44,888 bases of DNA from Planctomycetota bacterium (GTDB lineage Bacteria > Planctomycetota > JAJSAM01 > JAJVHW01): assembly GCA_021414065.1 (NCBI GenBank), contig JAIOPE010000175.1:1-44888 (forward strand), in the 5' to 3' direction. The position numbers and the translations under genes were made by a program. The notes beneath the pieces are model-generated. The model searched no databases. It was not told where the DNA came from and was given only the letters and a program-made list of their open reading frames with translations. Below are positions 35,583 to 43,982 of the stretch, piece by piece. Each line of letters starts with the position of its first letter. The stretch's first letter is position 1.

Positions 35583-37823
35583 ATGCCCGCCGTGAAGTTC
35601 GCCGCCGTCTGCCTGCCCATTCCCGTGCGCACCGCGTTCACCTACGCGGTGCCCGACGCGCTCGTCGAGGGACTCGTCCCCGGTCGGCGGGTGAAAGTGC
35701 CGTTCGGACCGCGGACGATCGCGGCGTGGTTCGTCGGCTGGGCCGAACCGCCGGAGCCGGGCGAGAGCGGGAAGCCCGTCGAGACGAAGCAACTGTTGGC
35801 GCTCCTCGACGACGGCCCGCTCGTCCCGCCGGAACTCATCGGCCTCGCGAGCTGGATCGCCGACGTGTACGCGTGCTCCTGGGGCGAGGCGCTCTCGGCG
35901 TGCGTGCCGTCGGGCGTGCGGAAGGAGACGGCCGAGGCGACGGTCGCAAGGGCGCACCTGACGGGTGACCCGGACGCCTCACGGACACTCGTCGCGATGC
36001 TCGCCGAGAAGCACCCGAAGCGAGCGCGCCTGATCCGCATTCTTCTCGATCACCCCGACGGCATCGCCGTGCGCGACCTGCTGCGTTCCGCCCAGTGCAC
36101 GGAGTCCCCCCTCCAGACGCTCGAGAAGGCGGGCCACGTCCGCATCGAGCGGCGCACGCTCGACCTCGACCCGTTCGCGGGTGCGGCGGCGGAGGCGCTC
36201 GTGGACGTGCGGCTCACGCCGGCCCAGGCCGTCGCGCTCGACCGGATCGGTGCGGCGATCGACGCGCAGCGGCCGGAGACGTTCCTTCTCCACGGCGTCA
36301 CCGGGAGCGGCAAGACCGAGGTGTATCTGCGGTCGATCCGCCGCGCCGTCGCCGCCGGGCGCCAGGCGATCGTGCTCGTGCCGGAGATCGCGCTCACGCC
36401 GCAGACCGTCGCGCGATTCCGCGGCTGGTTCGAACGCGTGGCCGTGCTGCACAGTGCGCTCACCGACGCAGAGCGCCGCCGCCAGTGGCGCGACATCCGC
36501 GCGGGGCGCGCCGACGTCGTGATCGGGCCGCGGTCGGCGGTGTTCGCACCGGTGCCGACACTCGGCCTCATCGTCGTGGACGAAGAGCACGAGCCGAGCT
36601 TCAAGCAGCAGTCGTCGCCGCGGTACCACGCGCGGGACGTCGCGATCGAGCGGGCGTCACGCACCGGCGCAGCGGTCGTTCTCGGCTCAGCGACGCCCTC
36701 GCTCGAGTCGTGGCACGCTGCGCGCAATGGGCAGTCCACGCTGCTCACGCTTCCGACGCGCGCGGGTGGCGGCACCATGCCGCGCGTCGAAATCGTGGAC
36801 ATGGTGGAAGAGGCGTCGCAGGTGAAGCGCGTCACGCTCATCTCCCGCCGGCTGGTGAAACTCCTCGACGACGCGTTCAAGCGAAAGCGACAGGCGATCC
36901 TGTTCCTCAACCGACGGGGGTTCGCTTCGGCGCTGTTCTGCGGGCGTTGCGGCGGCACCGTGAAGTGTCCGCGGTGCAGCCTGTCGCTCACGCTGCATCG
37001 GGCGCACGGCACGATCCTGTGCCACCACTGCGGCTCCGAGGGACCGGTCCCGAACTCCTGCCCCGACTGCGGCGGCCCGGGGCTCGCGCGCCTCGGCTCC
37101 GGCACCGAGCGCCTCGAAGACGCCGTGCGAGCCGTGTTCCCCGGCGTGCGCATGGCTCGCATGGACAGCGACTCGATGCACGATCGCGAGAGTTACGAGA
37201 GCGTGCTCGGTGCGTTCGGACGCGGGGAACTGGACCTGCTCCTCGGGACCCAGATGATCGCGAAGGGACTTCACTTCCCCGGGATCACGGTGGTCGGCGT
37301 GATCTCGGCCGACCAGGGACTCGCCGTGCCCGACTTCCGTGCGGCCGAGCGGACGTTCCAGCTCGTCGCCCAGGTGGCAGGTCGTGCCGGTCGCGCCGAG
37401 GACCCGGGCCGCGTGGTGGTGCAGACGATCCAGCCGAAGCACACGGCGCTCCTCCGCGCGGCGGCACATGACTTCGAGGGCTTCGCCGCGCGCGAACTCG
37501 AGGAGCGCCGCAAGTTCCACTGGCCGCCGTTCACGCGCCTCGTGCGAGCGCTCGTCACCGCTCGGACCGACGACGCGGCCAGGAGCCGAGCGGCCGAGAT
37601 CGCGACTGCTGCCCGCGCCATGCTCCCCGACGGCGCAGGCGACGTCCTCGGACCGTCGCAGTGCCCCATCCACAGAATCCGCGACCGGTTCCGCTGGCAC
37701 GCTGTGGTGCGGGCAGCGGACGTCGCGGTACAGCACGCGGTCGTCCTGAGGCTCGCCCGGTTCTCCCCGCGCGCCGGCGGCACAGAACTCACCGTGGACG
37801 TGGATCCGGCCGACTTGACGTAG
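35583..37823 (+). CDS. priA: primosomal protein N' (PriA helicase)
   Basis: 746 aa replication-restart helicase that reloads the replisome at stalled forks. N-terminal DNA-binding domain from FAAVCLPIPVRTAFTYAVPD, Walker A GVTGSGKTE at 238-246, DEEH at 333-336, SATPSLES motif III, and the eight-Cys zinc site (CGRCGGTVKCPRC...CHHCGS...CPDCG). Motifs V/VI: LLGTQMIAKGLHFP and QVAGRAGR. Normal length (E. coli 732). ATG at 35583 chosen because it begins the family-typical strand; upstream codons do not look coding. Confidence 0.97.
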   Translation: MPAVKFAAVCLPIPVRTAFTYAVPDALVEGLVPGRRVKVPFGPRTIAAWFVGWAEPPEPGESGKPVETKQLLALLDDGPLVPPELIGLASWIADVYACSWGEALSACVPSGVRKETAEATVARAHLTGDPDASRTLVAMLAEKHPKRARLIRILLDHPDGIAVRDLLRSAQCTESPLQTLEKAGHVRIERRTLDLDPFAGAAAEALVDVRLTPAQAVALDRIGAAIDAQRPETFLLHGVTGSGKTEVYLRSIRRAVAAGRQAIVLVPEIALTPQTVARFRGWFERVAVLHSALTDAERRRQWRDIRAGRADVVIGPRSAVFAPVPTLGLIVVDEEHEPSFKQQSSPRYHARDVAIERASRTGAAVVLGSATPSLESWHAARNGQSTLLTLPTRAGGGTMPRVEIVDMVEEASQVKRVTLISRRLVKLLDDAFKRKRQAILFLNRRGFASALFCGRCGGTVKCPRCSLSLTLHRAHGTILCHHCGSEGPVPNSCPDCGGPGLARLGSGTERLEDAVRAVFPGVRMARMDSDSMHDRESYESVLGAFGRGELDLLLGTQMIAKGLHFPGITVVGVISADQGLAVPDFRAAERTFQLVAQVAGRAGRAEDPGRVVVQTIQPKHTALLRAAAHDFEGFAARELEERRKFHWPPFTRLVRALVTARTDDAARSRAAEIATAARAMLPDGAGDVLGPSQCPIHRIRDRFRWHAVVRAADVAVQHAVVLRLARFSPRAGGTELTVDVDPADLT

Positions 37824-37844
37824 TCACCGGCGATCGCCCGGTGA
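37824..37844 (+). terminator. hairpin directly after priA
   Basis: TCACCGG/CCGGTGA 7-bp stem with a 7-base loop begins right at the priA stop. An alternative pairing GGCGATC/GATCGCC (37829-37835 with 37843-37849) overlaps it. No T-tract, so it is either a weak terminator or a 3'-end stabiliser. Confidence 0.5.
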
Positions 37845-37868
37845 TCGCCAGCGACGCGCGCTGCCCCG

Positions 37869-38000
37869 GTACCGTTCGCGCCTCGTGCCTACCTCGTCGG
37901 GATCGTCGCCACGAGCGCCACGTCGCCGGCTCCTCGGTCCGGCCCGGCCGCTGTGCTCCGCGAAAGCGCGTCGCGGAGGGATTCGTACGTCGAGCCTCCC
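37869..38000 (+). repeat. dispersed ~130-bp repeat, copy A
   Basis: Begins GTACCGTTCGCGCCTCG and ends in GCCTCCC. It has a possible internal stem CTCCGCG/CGCGGAG near the 3' end and a shorter CTCGT/ACGAG stem. Copy B follows directly; they differ at roughly 16 of 132 positions by eye. Copy C lies inverted near 43824-43954. Confidence 0.85.
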
Positions 38001-38137
38001 TGTACCGTTCGCGCCTCGCGCCTACCTCGTCGGGATCGTCGCCACGAGCGCGAGGTCGCCAGCTCCTCGGTCCGACCCGGCCGCTCTGCTCCGCGGAGGC
38101 GCGTCGCAAAGGACTGCGTGCGTCACGCCTCCCCCCC
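38001..38137 (+). repeat. dispersed ~130-bp repeat, copy B
   Basis: Tandem to copy A with a period of 133 bases, starting TGTACCGTTCGCGCCTCG and ending in a C-run (GCCTCCCCCCC). The CTCCGCG stem of copy A is broken here, replaced by the palindrome CTCCGCGGAG. Confidence 0.85.
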
Positions 38138-38157
38138 AGTTGACCCCGGTTGAATCG

Positions 38158-38190
38158 AGCGACCCCGCCGGCTGTGCCGTCGGGGTCGCT
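38158..38190 (-). terminator. terminator hairpin for the Ig-like secreted protein gene
   Basis: Perfect 9-bp stem AGCGACCCC/GGGGTCGCT with an inner 4-bp stem (CGGC/GCCG) and 3-base loop. It lies 31 bases past the stop of the minus-strand gene at 38221. No T-tract; it might also act on transcripts coming from priA. Confidence 0.6.
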
Positions 38191-38220
38191 GGTCGTCTCG
38201 GGAGGAACTGCTTCCGACGT

Positions 38221-40347
38221 CTACTTGTAGACGTACGGGATCGTCAGAATGTCCACCGACGGCGATGTCCGGGCGCCGGTGTTGTTCTGCAGCGTGCAGA
38301 GGAAGCGGATGTACCGGTAGTTGCTCAACTGGCGGATGTCGGCCACCCAGCCCGTGAGCGTCGTGAGGTCAGGAAGGCTCGCGTTCGTCGCGCTCTCCTT
38401 CGCGCCCTGCCACTGGAACACCACCGACGTCCCCGACGGCTGCGTGACCGGCACGACCTGCTGGGGAAGCAGGCGCGCGTTGCCGCGGCCGATGTCATAG
38501 AACAGCGACTGAGCTTCGGCGCCGGGCGACAGGTAGTTGAACAGCGTGGAGAAGAGCCAGGGCTGCGTGACGTTGCCGGTCGCGAGCGTGACCGTGGCGG
38601 CATTGATCGGATAGGTCGTGTCGGCGCGCCATCGCTCGGAGTTGGGGTTGTTCGCCGGGTCTCCGTTGTTGGCCATCTCGAAGATCATCGAGCGCGTTCC
38701 GTCGTAGTTGAACGTCTTGATGAAATCGGGGCCCTTCACGTAGACGCCGTTCTTCGTCGCGTTGGTCGTGGAGTACGTGACGCCGGAGACGACCTGAAGC
38801 GGGGTGTCGGAGTAGTTCGCCGCGCTCGGAGCGCCGCCGGACGGGAACCCCGAAGCGTTCACGGCGTCGCTGGCGTGACCGAGTTGCAGCGTGCACGCCG
38901 GGTAGGTGCGGCCGTAGTAGGTTCCCTGCACCCACCAGAAGCCGGAGATCGTGCGAGCGCGGGAGCCCATCTCCGTCGGCGGGAACAGGAACTGGTACTT
39001 GATCGGCGCGTTGAACCAGACGTTCACACCGACGCCCGTGCCGGTCGGCTGGTTCGCACCGAACACGTCGAACGAACTCTCTTGAACCGTGGTCGTGAGC
39101 AGGCCGCGAGCCGACGCTGCGTTCCAGCTGGCGAGGAGGTTGTCGCCGGTGGCAACGAACTTCGTGTCCAGGTAGGTCTGCGATCCGAAGGTCTCGTCGA
39201 TCGAGGAGAAGTCCTCCGCCGACGCGTTCCGCTCGGTCTTGAAGGAGATCTGGAACTGGCGAAGGATGTTGTTGCCCGAGAGATCGGTCACGCCGTTCGT
39301 GACGACGCACTCGATCTCGTACGGTCCCTTGCCGAAGCCCTGGAGCGGCCGGAACTGGATGAACTTGCCCTCAGTCTGCGGCTTCACGCGGACCGTGCCG
39401 AGCACGTTGCGCCCGGAGAGCGCACCGTTGACCGCCACGTTGCCCGAGTAGCGGACGTTGATCGTCCACTGGTCGTCGCCCTGGAAGCGAGGCGTGAGGA
39501 ACGTAGACGCGTCCATCGGTTCGCTGAACTCGATGTCGATGTCCGAGTCGTACGCGACGTTCGTGGACTGGTCGCCGGGGAACGTCGACTTGAACTCAGG
39601 TCGGTCGTAGTCCTGGATGTACCGGCTCGTGGTCGTGAACGACGTGGCGAAACGCGACGCGAGGAGGTAGCCGTCGAGGTTGCGCAGCGTCTCGGTGGGG
39701 TTCTGGGGCGTCTTGCCGCCGTCGCACCCGACGAGGTACGTCGTGTTCGCCTGGAAGCCCTGCGCGTTCGCCTCGACCTCGCCGGGCTTGCCGAACGTCG
39801 CGACCGTGAACCGCGGGTTGAAGATGAACCGGTTCGCCACGGGGCGGGCGGTGCCGGGACGCACGACCTTGAAATACTGACCCGGCGCGTCGTTCAGCCC
39901 GGTCGCGCTGTTCGAGGCGATCACCACGCTGATGTTGCTCACGGAACCCGTGGCAACGTAGAGCGAGTCGGGGGACGTGGAGCGCTTGCGGGGGATCACG
40001 CCGGGCTCGTAGCCGTCGCGGCGGGGATCGTAGTTCGGATCGGCCTGCTGCTTGGCCGTCAGTTCCTCCTGCTCGGCGAGTGTCAGCGGAAGGGTGGCGC
40101 GGATGTTCGCGCCGGTATCCACGGCGCCGGACATCACGAACAGAACGAGCGCGTTGCGGTCCACGTTCGTCGCGCCGCGGCCGGCGGTCGGGATGAAACG
40201 CCCACCCTTGTCCATGTAGCCGAGGAGGAAACGCTCGACTGCGATGGGATTCTGAGCCGCGTGCGCCGCGAACTGGGCGGCTGCGGCTGCGCCGAGCGAG
40301 AGAGCCGTAGCGCCGAGTCCAAGGATCAGGGTCCGTCGAAGGTGCAT
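38221..40347 (-). CDS. secreted protein with Ig-like domain
   Basis: 708 aa. ATG at 40347 sits 5 bases after AGGAGG; the preceding in-frame GTG at 40350 is too close to the ribosome site. Signal peptide (hydrophobic 7-26). After about residue 230 comes a SbsA/Big-type Ig-like unit: RPEFKSTFPGDQSTNVAYDSDIDIEFSEPMDASTF...IQFRPLQGFGKGPYEIECVVTNGVTDLSGN, the usual pattern of secreted planctomycete proteins. The C-terminal half is beta-rich with many Asn/Gly/Thr and no catalytic motif. Codon use is less extreme than neighbours. Probably surface-exposed; role unknown. Confidence 0.87.
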   Translation of the reverse strand: MHLRRTLILGLGATALSLGAAAAAQFAAHAAQNPIAVERFLLGYMDKGGRFIPTAGRGATNVDRNALVLFVMSGAVDTGANIRATLPLTLAEQEELTAKQQADPNYDPRRDGYEPGVIPRKRSTSPDSLYVATGSVSNISVVIASNSATGLNDAPGQYFKVVRPGTARPVANRFIFNPRFTVATFGKPGEVEANAQGFQANTTYLVGCDGGKTPQNPTETLRNLDGYLLASRFATSFTTTSRYIQDYDRPEFKSTFPGDQSTNVAYDSDIDIEFSEPMDASTFLTPRFQGDDQWTINVRYSGNVAVNGALSGRNVLGTVRVKPQTEGKFIQFRPLQGFGKGPYEIECVVTNGVTDLSGNNILRQFQISFKTERNASAEDFSSIDETFGSQTYLDTKFVATGDNLLASWNAASARGLLTTTVQESSFDVFGANQPTGTGVGVNVWFNAPIKYQFLFPPTEMGSRARTISGFWWVQGTYYGRTYPACTLQLGHASDAVNASGFPSGGAPSAANYSDTPLQVVSGVTYSTTNATKNGVYVKGPDFIKTFNYDGTRSMIFEMANNGDPANNPNSERWRADTTYPINAATVTLATGNVTQPWLFSTLFNYLSPGAEAQSLFYDIGRGNARLLPQQVVPVTQPSGTSVVFQWQGAKESATNASLPDLTTLTGWVADIRQLSNYRYIRFLCTLQNNTGARTSPSVDILTIPYVYK

Positions 40348-40600
40348 CACGTCCTCCTCATCGCCGCCTGAAGGTCCGCCGGGCCAGGTCGCTCGCGTGG
40401 TTTCACGCGCCGCCCGCAGAGCCGAAGACTACCGACTCTGCAAGCACCTGGTCCACCGACTTCTGAGATCACGGAACGCACGCCCGCGGCCGAGGCGGCC
40501 TGAGGCTGCGTCCAGAATGTGAGTCTACGAGACAACGCCCGGAGTGCAAGCGCCGTTCCGGTCCGCGCCCCGCCCCGTGGCGGGCGCCGAACCCGGTCGC

Positions 40601-41632
40601 TCAGCCCCCGGAACCGTCGGCACTCTCCTCCGCCTCGAGCTCCGCCAGGAAGGCCCGATAGCTGTCGTATCGGGAGCGCGTCACCGAGCCTGCGTCCACC
40701 GCCGCCCGGATCGCGCAGCCGGGCTCGGTCAGATGCCTGCAGTCGTCGAATCGACACGTCCCAGGCTCGGGAAACTCCGGGAAATGCAGCGCGGCGTCGC
40801 GTGACGGGATCGTCGCCAGGCCGAACTCGCGAATGCCGGGGGTGTCGATCACGTGGCCCGACGCACCGGGGATGCGGACGAGCGACGCCGCGGTCGTGGT
40901 GTGCTTCCCCTTCCCGGTGGTACGGCTGATCTCACCCGTGCGAAGTCGCACACCCGGCAGCACTCGGTTGACCAGCGACGACTTCCCGGCGCCGGACGGT
41001 CCGGCGAACACGCTGCACCGGTTGCGGATCAGATCGCGCAGTGCGGTCACGCCGTCCGTCGCGTCGCCCGTGGATGCGTCCGGGGAAGCGGCTCGGTCGC
41101 CGTCCATGTGCGCCGTCGGCCCCGCGGTCGGCCCCGCAGCCGAGGTGCGGAGCACGCGGAACCCGAGATCCTGGTAGAGGCGGATCAGGTCCGCGGTAGC
41201 CGGGTCGGGGGGCAGATCGAACTTGTTGAAGACGAGCGCGACCGACACACCGCCGGCGTGACACGCGAAGAGCAGGCGATCCACCAACCCGCCCGACGGC
41301 ACGGGGTCGCGCTGGGCGAAGACCAGCACGGCGAGGTCGGGGTTCGCGACGAGCACCTGACGCTTCCACCTGCCCGACACCTCGGGCCGGAGCAGCACGC
41401 TCCGGCGCGGTTCGACGGAGACGATCGCCGCTGCGCCGGGCCCGGTCGGCTCGATCCGGACGACGTCGCCGACTGCGATCGGCCCCGTCTCCCGCCGGGT
41501 GTCCCGGTGCTCGTGGTGCAATCGGCCGCGAACGATGGCCTCGAGGATCGTGCCGTCGGGCAGGTCCACGACTGCGCTCCGGCGGTCCACGCGCAAGACT
41601 GTGGCGAACGACGTTGCGGGCGCTGATTCCAT
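40601..41632 (-). CDS. rsgA: ribosome small subunit GTPase RsgA
   Basis: 343 aa circularly permuted GTPase that assists 30S maturation. N-terminal OB-fold, G4 NKFD first, then G1 GPSGAGKSSLVN and G3 DTPGIREFG, and the C-terminal zinc site CRFDDCRHLTEPGC. Between G4 and G1 is an unusual Ala/Pro/Asp-rich insert (AAGPTAGPTAHMDGDRAAS). A GTG at 41662 could add ten residues; neither start has a clear ribosome site. Same strand as the gene at 38221 (253-base gap). Confidence 0.95.
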   Translation of the reverse strand: MESAPATSFATVLRVDRRSAVVDLPDGTILEAIVRGRLHHEHRDTRRETGPIAVGDVVRIEPTGPGAAAIVSVEPRRSVLLRPEVSGRWKRQVLVANPDLAVLVFAQRDPVPSGGLVDRLLFACHAGGVSVALVFNKFDLPPDPATADLIRLYQDLGFRVLRTSAAGPTAGPTAHMDGDRAASPDASTGDATDGVTALRDLIRNRCSVFAGPSGAGKSSLVNRVLPGVRLRTGEISRTTGKGKHTTTAASLVRIPGASGHVIDTPGIREFGLATIPSRDAALHFPEFPEPGTCRFDDCRHLTEPGCAIRAAVDAGSVTRSRYDSYRAFLAELEAEESADGSGG

Positions 41633-41728
41633 GAACAGCGCATCGTAGCCCGGATCGGGCACGAAGGACTGCGGGAGAACGACGCACGCGGGCCGCGCCG
41701 CCGGTCGCGCAGCCGTCAGATGTCGCCG

Positions 41729-42910
41729 TCAGACGTCGCCGAGGATGCCCTTTGCCATCGGGGGCGCCGCCCGCACCGGTTGCGCCGTCCACTCGACGCA
41801 CACCAGGTTGCGACCGTGTTCCTTCGCCTGGTACAGCGCGACGTCGGCGCGGTGGATCATCTGGTCCGCGTCGTCGCCGCGCGGCAGCAGTTGCGTGACG
41901 CCGATCGACACCGACAGGGAAAGGCCCGTGTAGACCGCACTGAGATCCACGCCGTGCATCTCGATCGCGACGCGCAGTCGCTCGGCGTAGAGCACCGCGT
42001 TCTCGGCGACCGTCTCGGGCAGGACGACGAGGAACTCCTCGCCTCCGTAGCGGCCGCACGCGTCGATCTCGCGACCCGTGGACGAGATGATCTGCGCCAC
42101 GGTCTGGAGCACGGTGTCCCCGACCTGGTGGCCGTAGTGGTCATTCCACGACTTGAAGTGGTCCACGTCGATCATGGCGACCGCGAGCGGCTTGCCGTAG
42201 CGCCGCGAACGGTCGATCTCGCGGCGCAGGATCTCGAGCACGTTGCGCCGGTTGTTGATGCCGGTCAGCGAGTCGCGCTCCGCGAGCGACCGAAGCGTCT
42301 TGCCCTCGGCGTGGAGGGCCGCGTTCTCGAGCACCATCCCGAGCGCCGACGCGGCGACGCCCAGCGCAGCGACGTCCTCCGGCGAGATCCGCCGCCCGGA
42401 GAGGAAGTGGTCCCCGAGCACGGCCCCCATCGCGCCGGAACCGGCTCGGAGCGCCGCGACTGCGAACGCGTCGGCGCCGAGGAACCGGAGCGCGCCGTCG
42501 TCGGTGTCGGCCTCCGACATGGCGGACAGTTCGCCGTCGAACACACGGTCGAGCGCGCCCCGCGCCGCGACCGGGAGTTCCGCGTGCGACCGAAAGCCCG
42601 GTCCGGCAAGACGCGTGCGGCACGCGACCGCGCGAACGCGGGCCGCGGAGGGGTTCGAGTGCTCGCGCTCCAGCACGACCAGCCGGTCGAACCCGAGATC
42701 GCGATGGAGCAGGTCAACTCCGCGGCTCAGGATCTCGGGGATCGCCGCGACCGAACGCAACTCCACGATCGCGTGGTGCGCCGCGGCCACCTGCACCAGA
42801 TTCGAGCCGCGCCTCCGCTGACGGGACACGCCGGTCGCGTCGTCCTCCAGCGCGCGCAGTTCGAGCGCGGTGAGTTGCTCGACCAAGTTCGGCATGACCG
42901 CCGGGCGCAT
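41729..42910 (-). CDS. GAF-GGDEF half of a split HDOD-GAF-GGDEF diguanylate cyclase
   Basis: 393 aa in this frame. After a linker, residues about 50-200 look like a GAF domain (FDRLVVLERE...GAVLGDHFLSGRRISPEDV), then a helical linker ENAALHAEGKTLRSLAERDSLTGINNRR and a GGDEF domain with GRYGGEEFLV, which makes c-di-GMP from two GTP. No RxxD inhibitory site is obvious before the motif. The frame continues upstream of its first ATG without stop for several codons (GAAGLLG), where it would join the HDOD frame at 42911-43575 after a one-base change. The two are probably one protein. Confidence 0.85.
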   Translation of the reverse strand: MRPAVMPNLVEQLTALELRALEDDATGVSRQRRRGSNLVQVAAAHHAIVELRSVAAIPEILSRGVDLLHRDLGFDRLVVLEREHSNPSAARVRAVACRTRLAGPGFRSHAELPVAARGALDRVFDGELSAMSEADTDDGALRFLGADAFAVAALRAGSGAMGAVLGDHFLSGRRISPEDVAALGVAASALGMVLENAALHAEGKTLRSLAERDSLTGINNRRNVLEILRREIDRSRRYGKPLAVAMIDVDHFKSWNDHYGHQVGDTVLQTVAQIISSTGREIDACGRYGGEEFLVVLPETVAENAVLYAERLRVAIEMHGVDLSAVYTGLSLSVSIGVTQLLPRGDDADQMIHRADVALYQAKEHGRNLVCVEWTAQPVRAAPPMAKGILGDV

Positions 42911-43575
42911 CCCGAGCAGGCCCGCCGCGCCACGCGGAAGAGCCGCAGTGCGGGCTCGTCGAGCGGCACCGGGCCGGTGAGGAGTTCGGCGTCCGAAGGA
43001 TTGCAGTGGAAGAGCCCGGCGCAGCGGACGACGTCGGCCACCCGTGACCCGAGCCGCAGGTCGGCCACAGCATCGGCGCTGTCGCCGGTCTCCGGATGGT
43101 CGCGGTGCTCAAGCGCGTGGCAGAGCACGTGCGCGAGCCCGGCGACGTACGCTTCGTCCGGGTCGTCGTACTCGCCCTGGTTCGCGAGCCAGCGCGCCGC
43201 GGCGGCGACCGCGACACCGTGGAGCCAGTTGCGGCAGCGAACTTCGACCTGGACCGGATCCGTCGAGACGTCGACCGGCGCGGCGGCGAGAAACGTATCG
43301 GCGAGCACCTCCGGACCGAGGCGCTCCAGGGCGGCTGGGAGCGCGAGTTCCGCAGCGTTCGTCGGAGCGGCCGTCGCGGCGTAGACCGGGCAGCGGAGCA
43401 CGCGAGTGACAGCCCCCCGCAGCACGGCGTCGAGTTCCACCAACTGGACGAGGTCGGTGTCGCGGCCGAACGTGCGCGTTCGGTCGAGCATGTGCAGAGC
43501 CCGCGCGAGGACGACCGCGAGTGCGGCCGACCTCCGCTGGGTGCGGGGCTGGGGCGGAGGGTCTTGACGGGACAT
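42727..43575 (-). pseudogene. HDOD half of a split HDOD-GAF-GGDEF protein
   Basis: Frame from an ATG at 43575 (another at 43611). Residues to about 220 have HDOD character: VELDAVLRGAVTRVLR, PAALERLGPEVLADTF, the helix RNWLHGVAVAAAARWLA, YVAGLAHVLCHALEHRD and DVVRCAGLFHCNPSD. HDOD modules are non-catalytic HD relatives used in signalling. From about 42925 onward the frame reads Cys/Ser/Arg-rich nonsense typical of an out-of-frame shadow, exactly where the GAF-GGDEF frame takes over. So a frameshift (real, or a sequencing error) separates the two halves; the meaningful part is 42920-43575. Confidence 0.7.
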
Positions 43576-43611
43576 CGTGAGTCGGATCTTGTCCGGCTGA
43601 CCCATCGGCAT

Positions 43612-43982
43612 TCGGGCGGCTGCGACCGGAGTCCGCGCCTGCTGCTCGCGGGAGCCTGTCGGCTCGCCCCGGCGGGACGCCCGACCGTCTCTTCACCCGG
43701 GTCGTGCACGCGGGGCTGCCCGAGAACCGCATGGATCGCAGGAGCTTCCGGCATCTGAGGCCGCCTCGAGGCACGTCCGATCCACGGCACACCGTCCCGG
43801 GCGAGATCCGCGGAGTCGGCCGCGGGGGGGAGGATTGACGCACGAGTCTCTCCGCAACGCGCTTCCGCGGAGCAGAGCGGCCGGGCCGGACCGAGGAGCA
43901 CGGGACGTGGCGCTCGTGGCGACGTCCCCGACGAGGTAGGCACGAGCCGCGAACAACACCCAGCCTCGCGACGGCTCCGGCG
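43612..43982. other. gene-free region between HDOD gene and ABC permease
   Basis: About 370 bases without a credible gene; holds repeat copy C (43824-43954). The left part should contain the HDOD-GGDEF promoter, but no clear elements could be picked out. Confidence 0.5.
43824..43954 (-). repeat. dispersed ~130-bp repeat, copy C (inverted)
   Basis: Reverse complement of the family at 37869-38137: starts GTTCGCGGCTCGTGCC at 43954 and ends in CCTCCCCCCC at 43824. The CTCCGCG stem is kept with one G-T pair. Its sense end lies 28 bases after the permease stop (43983), the same relation to a gene as copies A and B have to priA. Confidence 0.82.

Larger units (their letters stand above)
37845..38220. 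other. gene-free region after priA holding two repeat copies
   Basis: Contains the tandem ~130-bp repeats (37869-38137) and a terminator hairpin for the convergent gene (38158-38190). Frames that stay open here are Arg/Ser/Pro-rich, and the 133-base repeat period is not a multiple of three, so the repeats are not an in-frame protein repeat. Confidence 0.7.

Noticed and set aside
37869..38137. Possible CRISPR or protein repeat
   Set aside because: Only two tandem units of about 133 bases with no spacer structure, and a period not divisible by three; reported as a non-coding repeat instead.
37885..40371. Plus-strand open frame of 828 codons over the Ig-like gene
   Set aside because: Antisense to a gene with a clean ribosome site, signal peptide and Ig-like repeats; its own translation is Arg/Val/Asp-rich low complexity.
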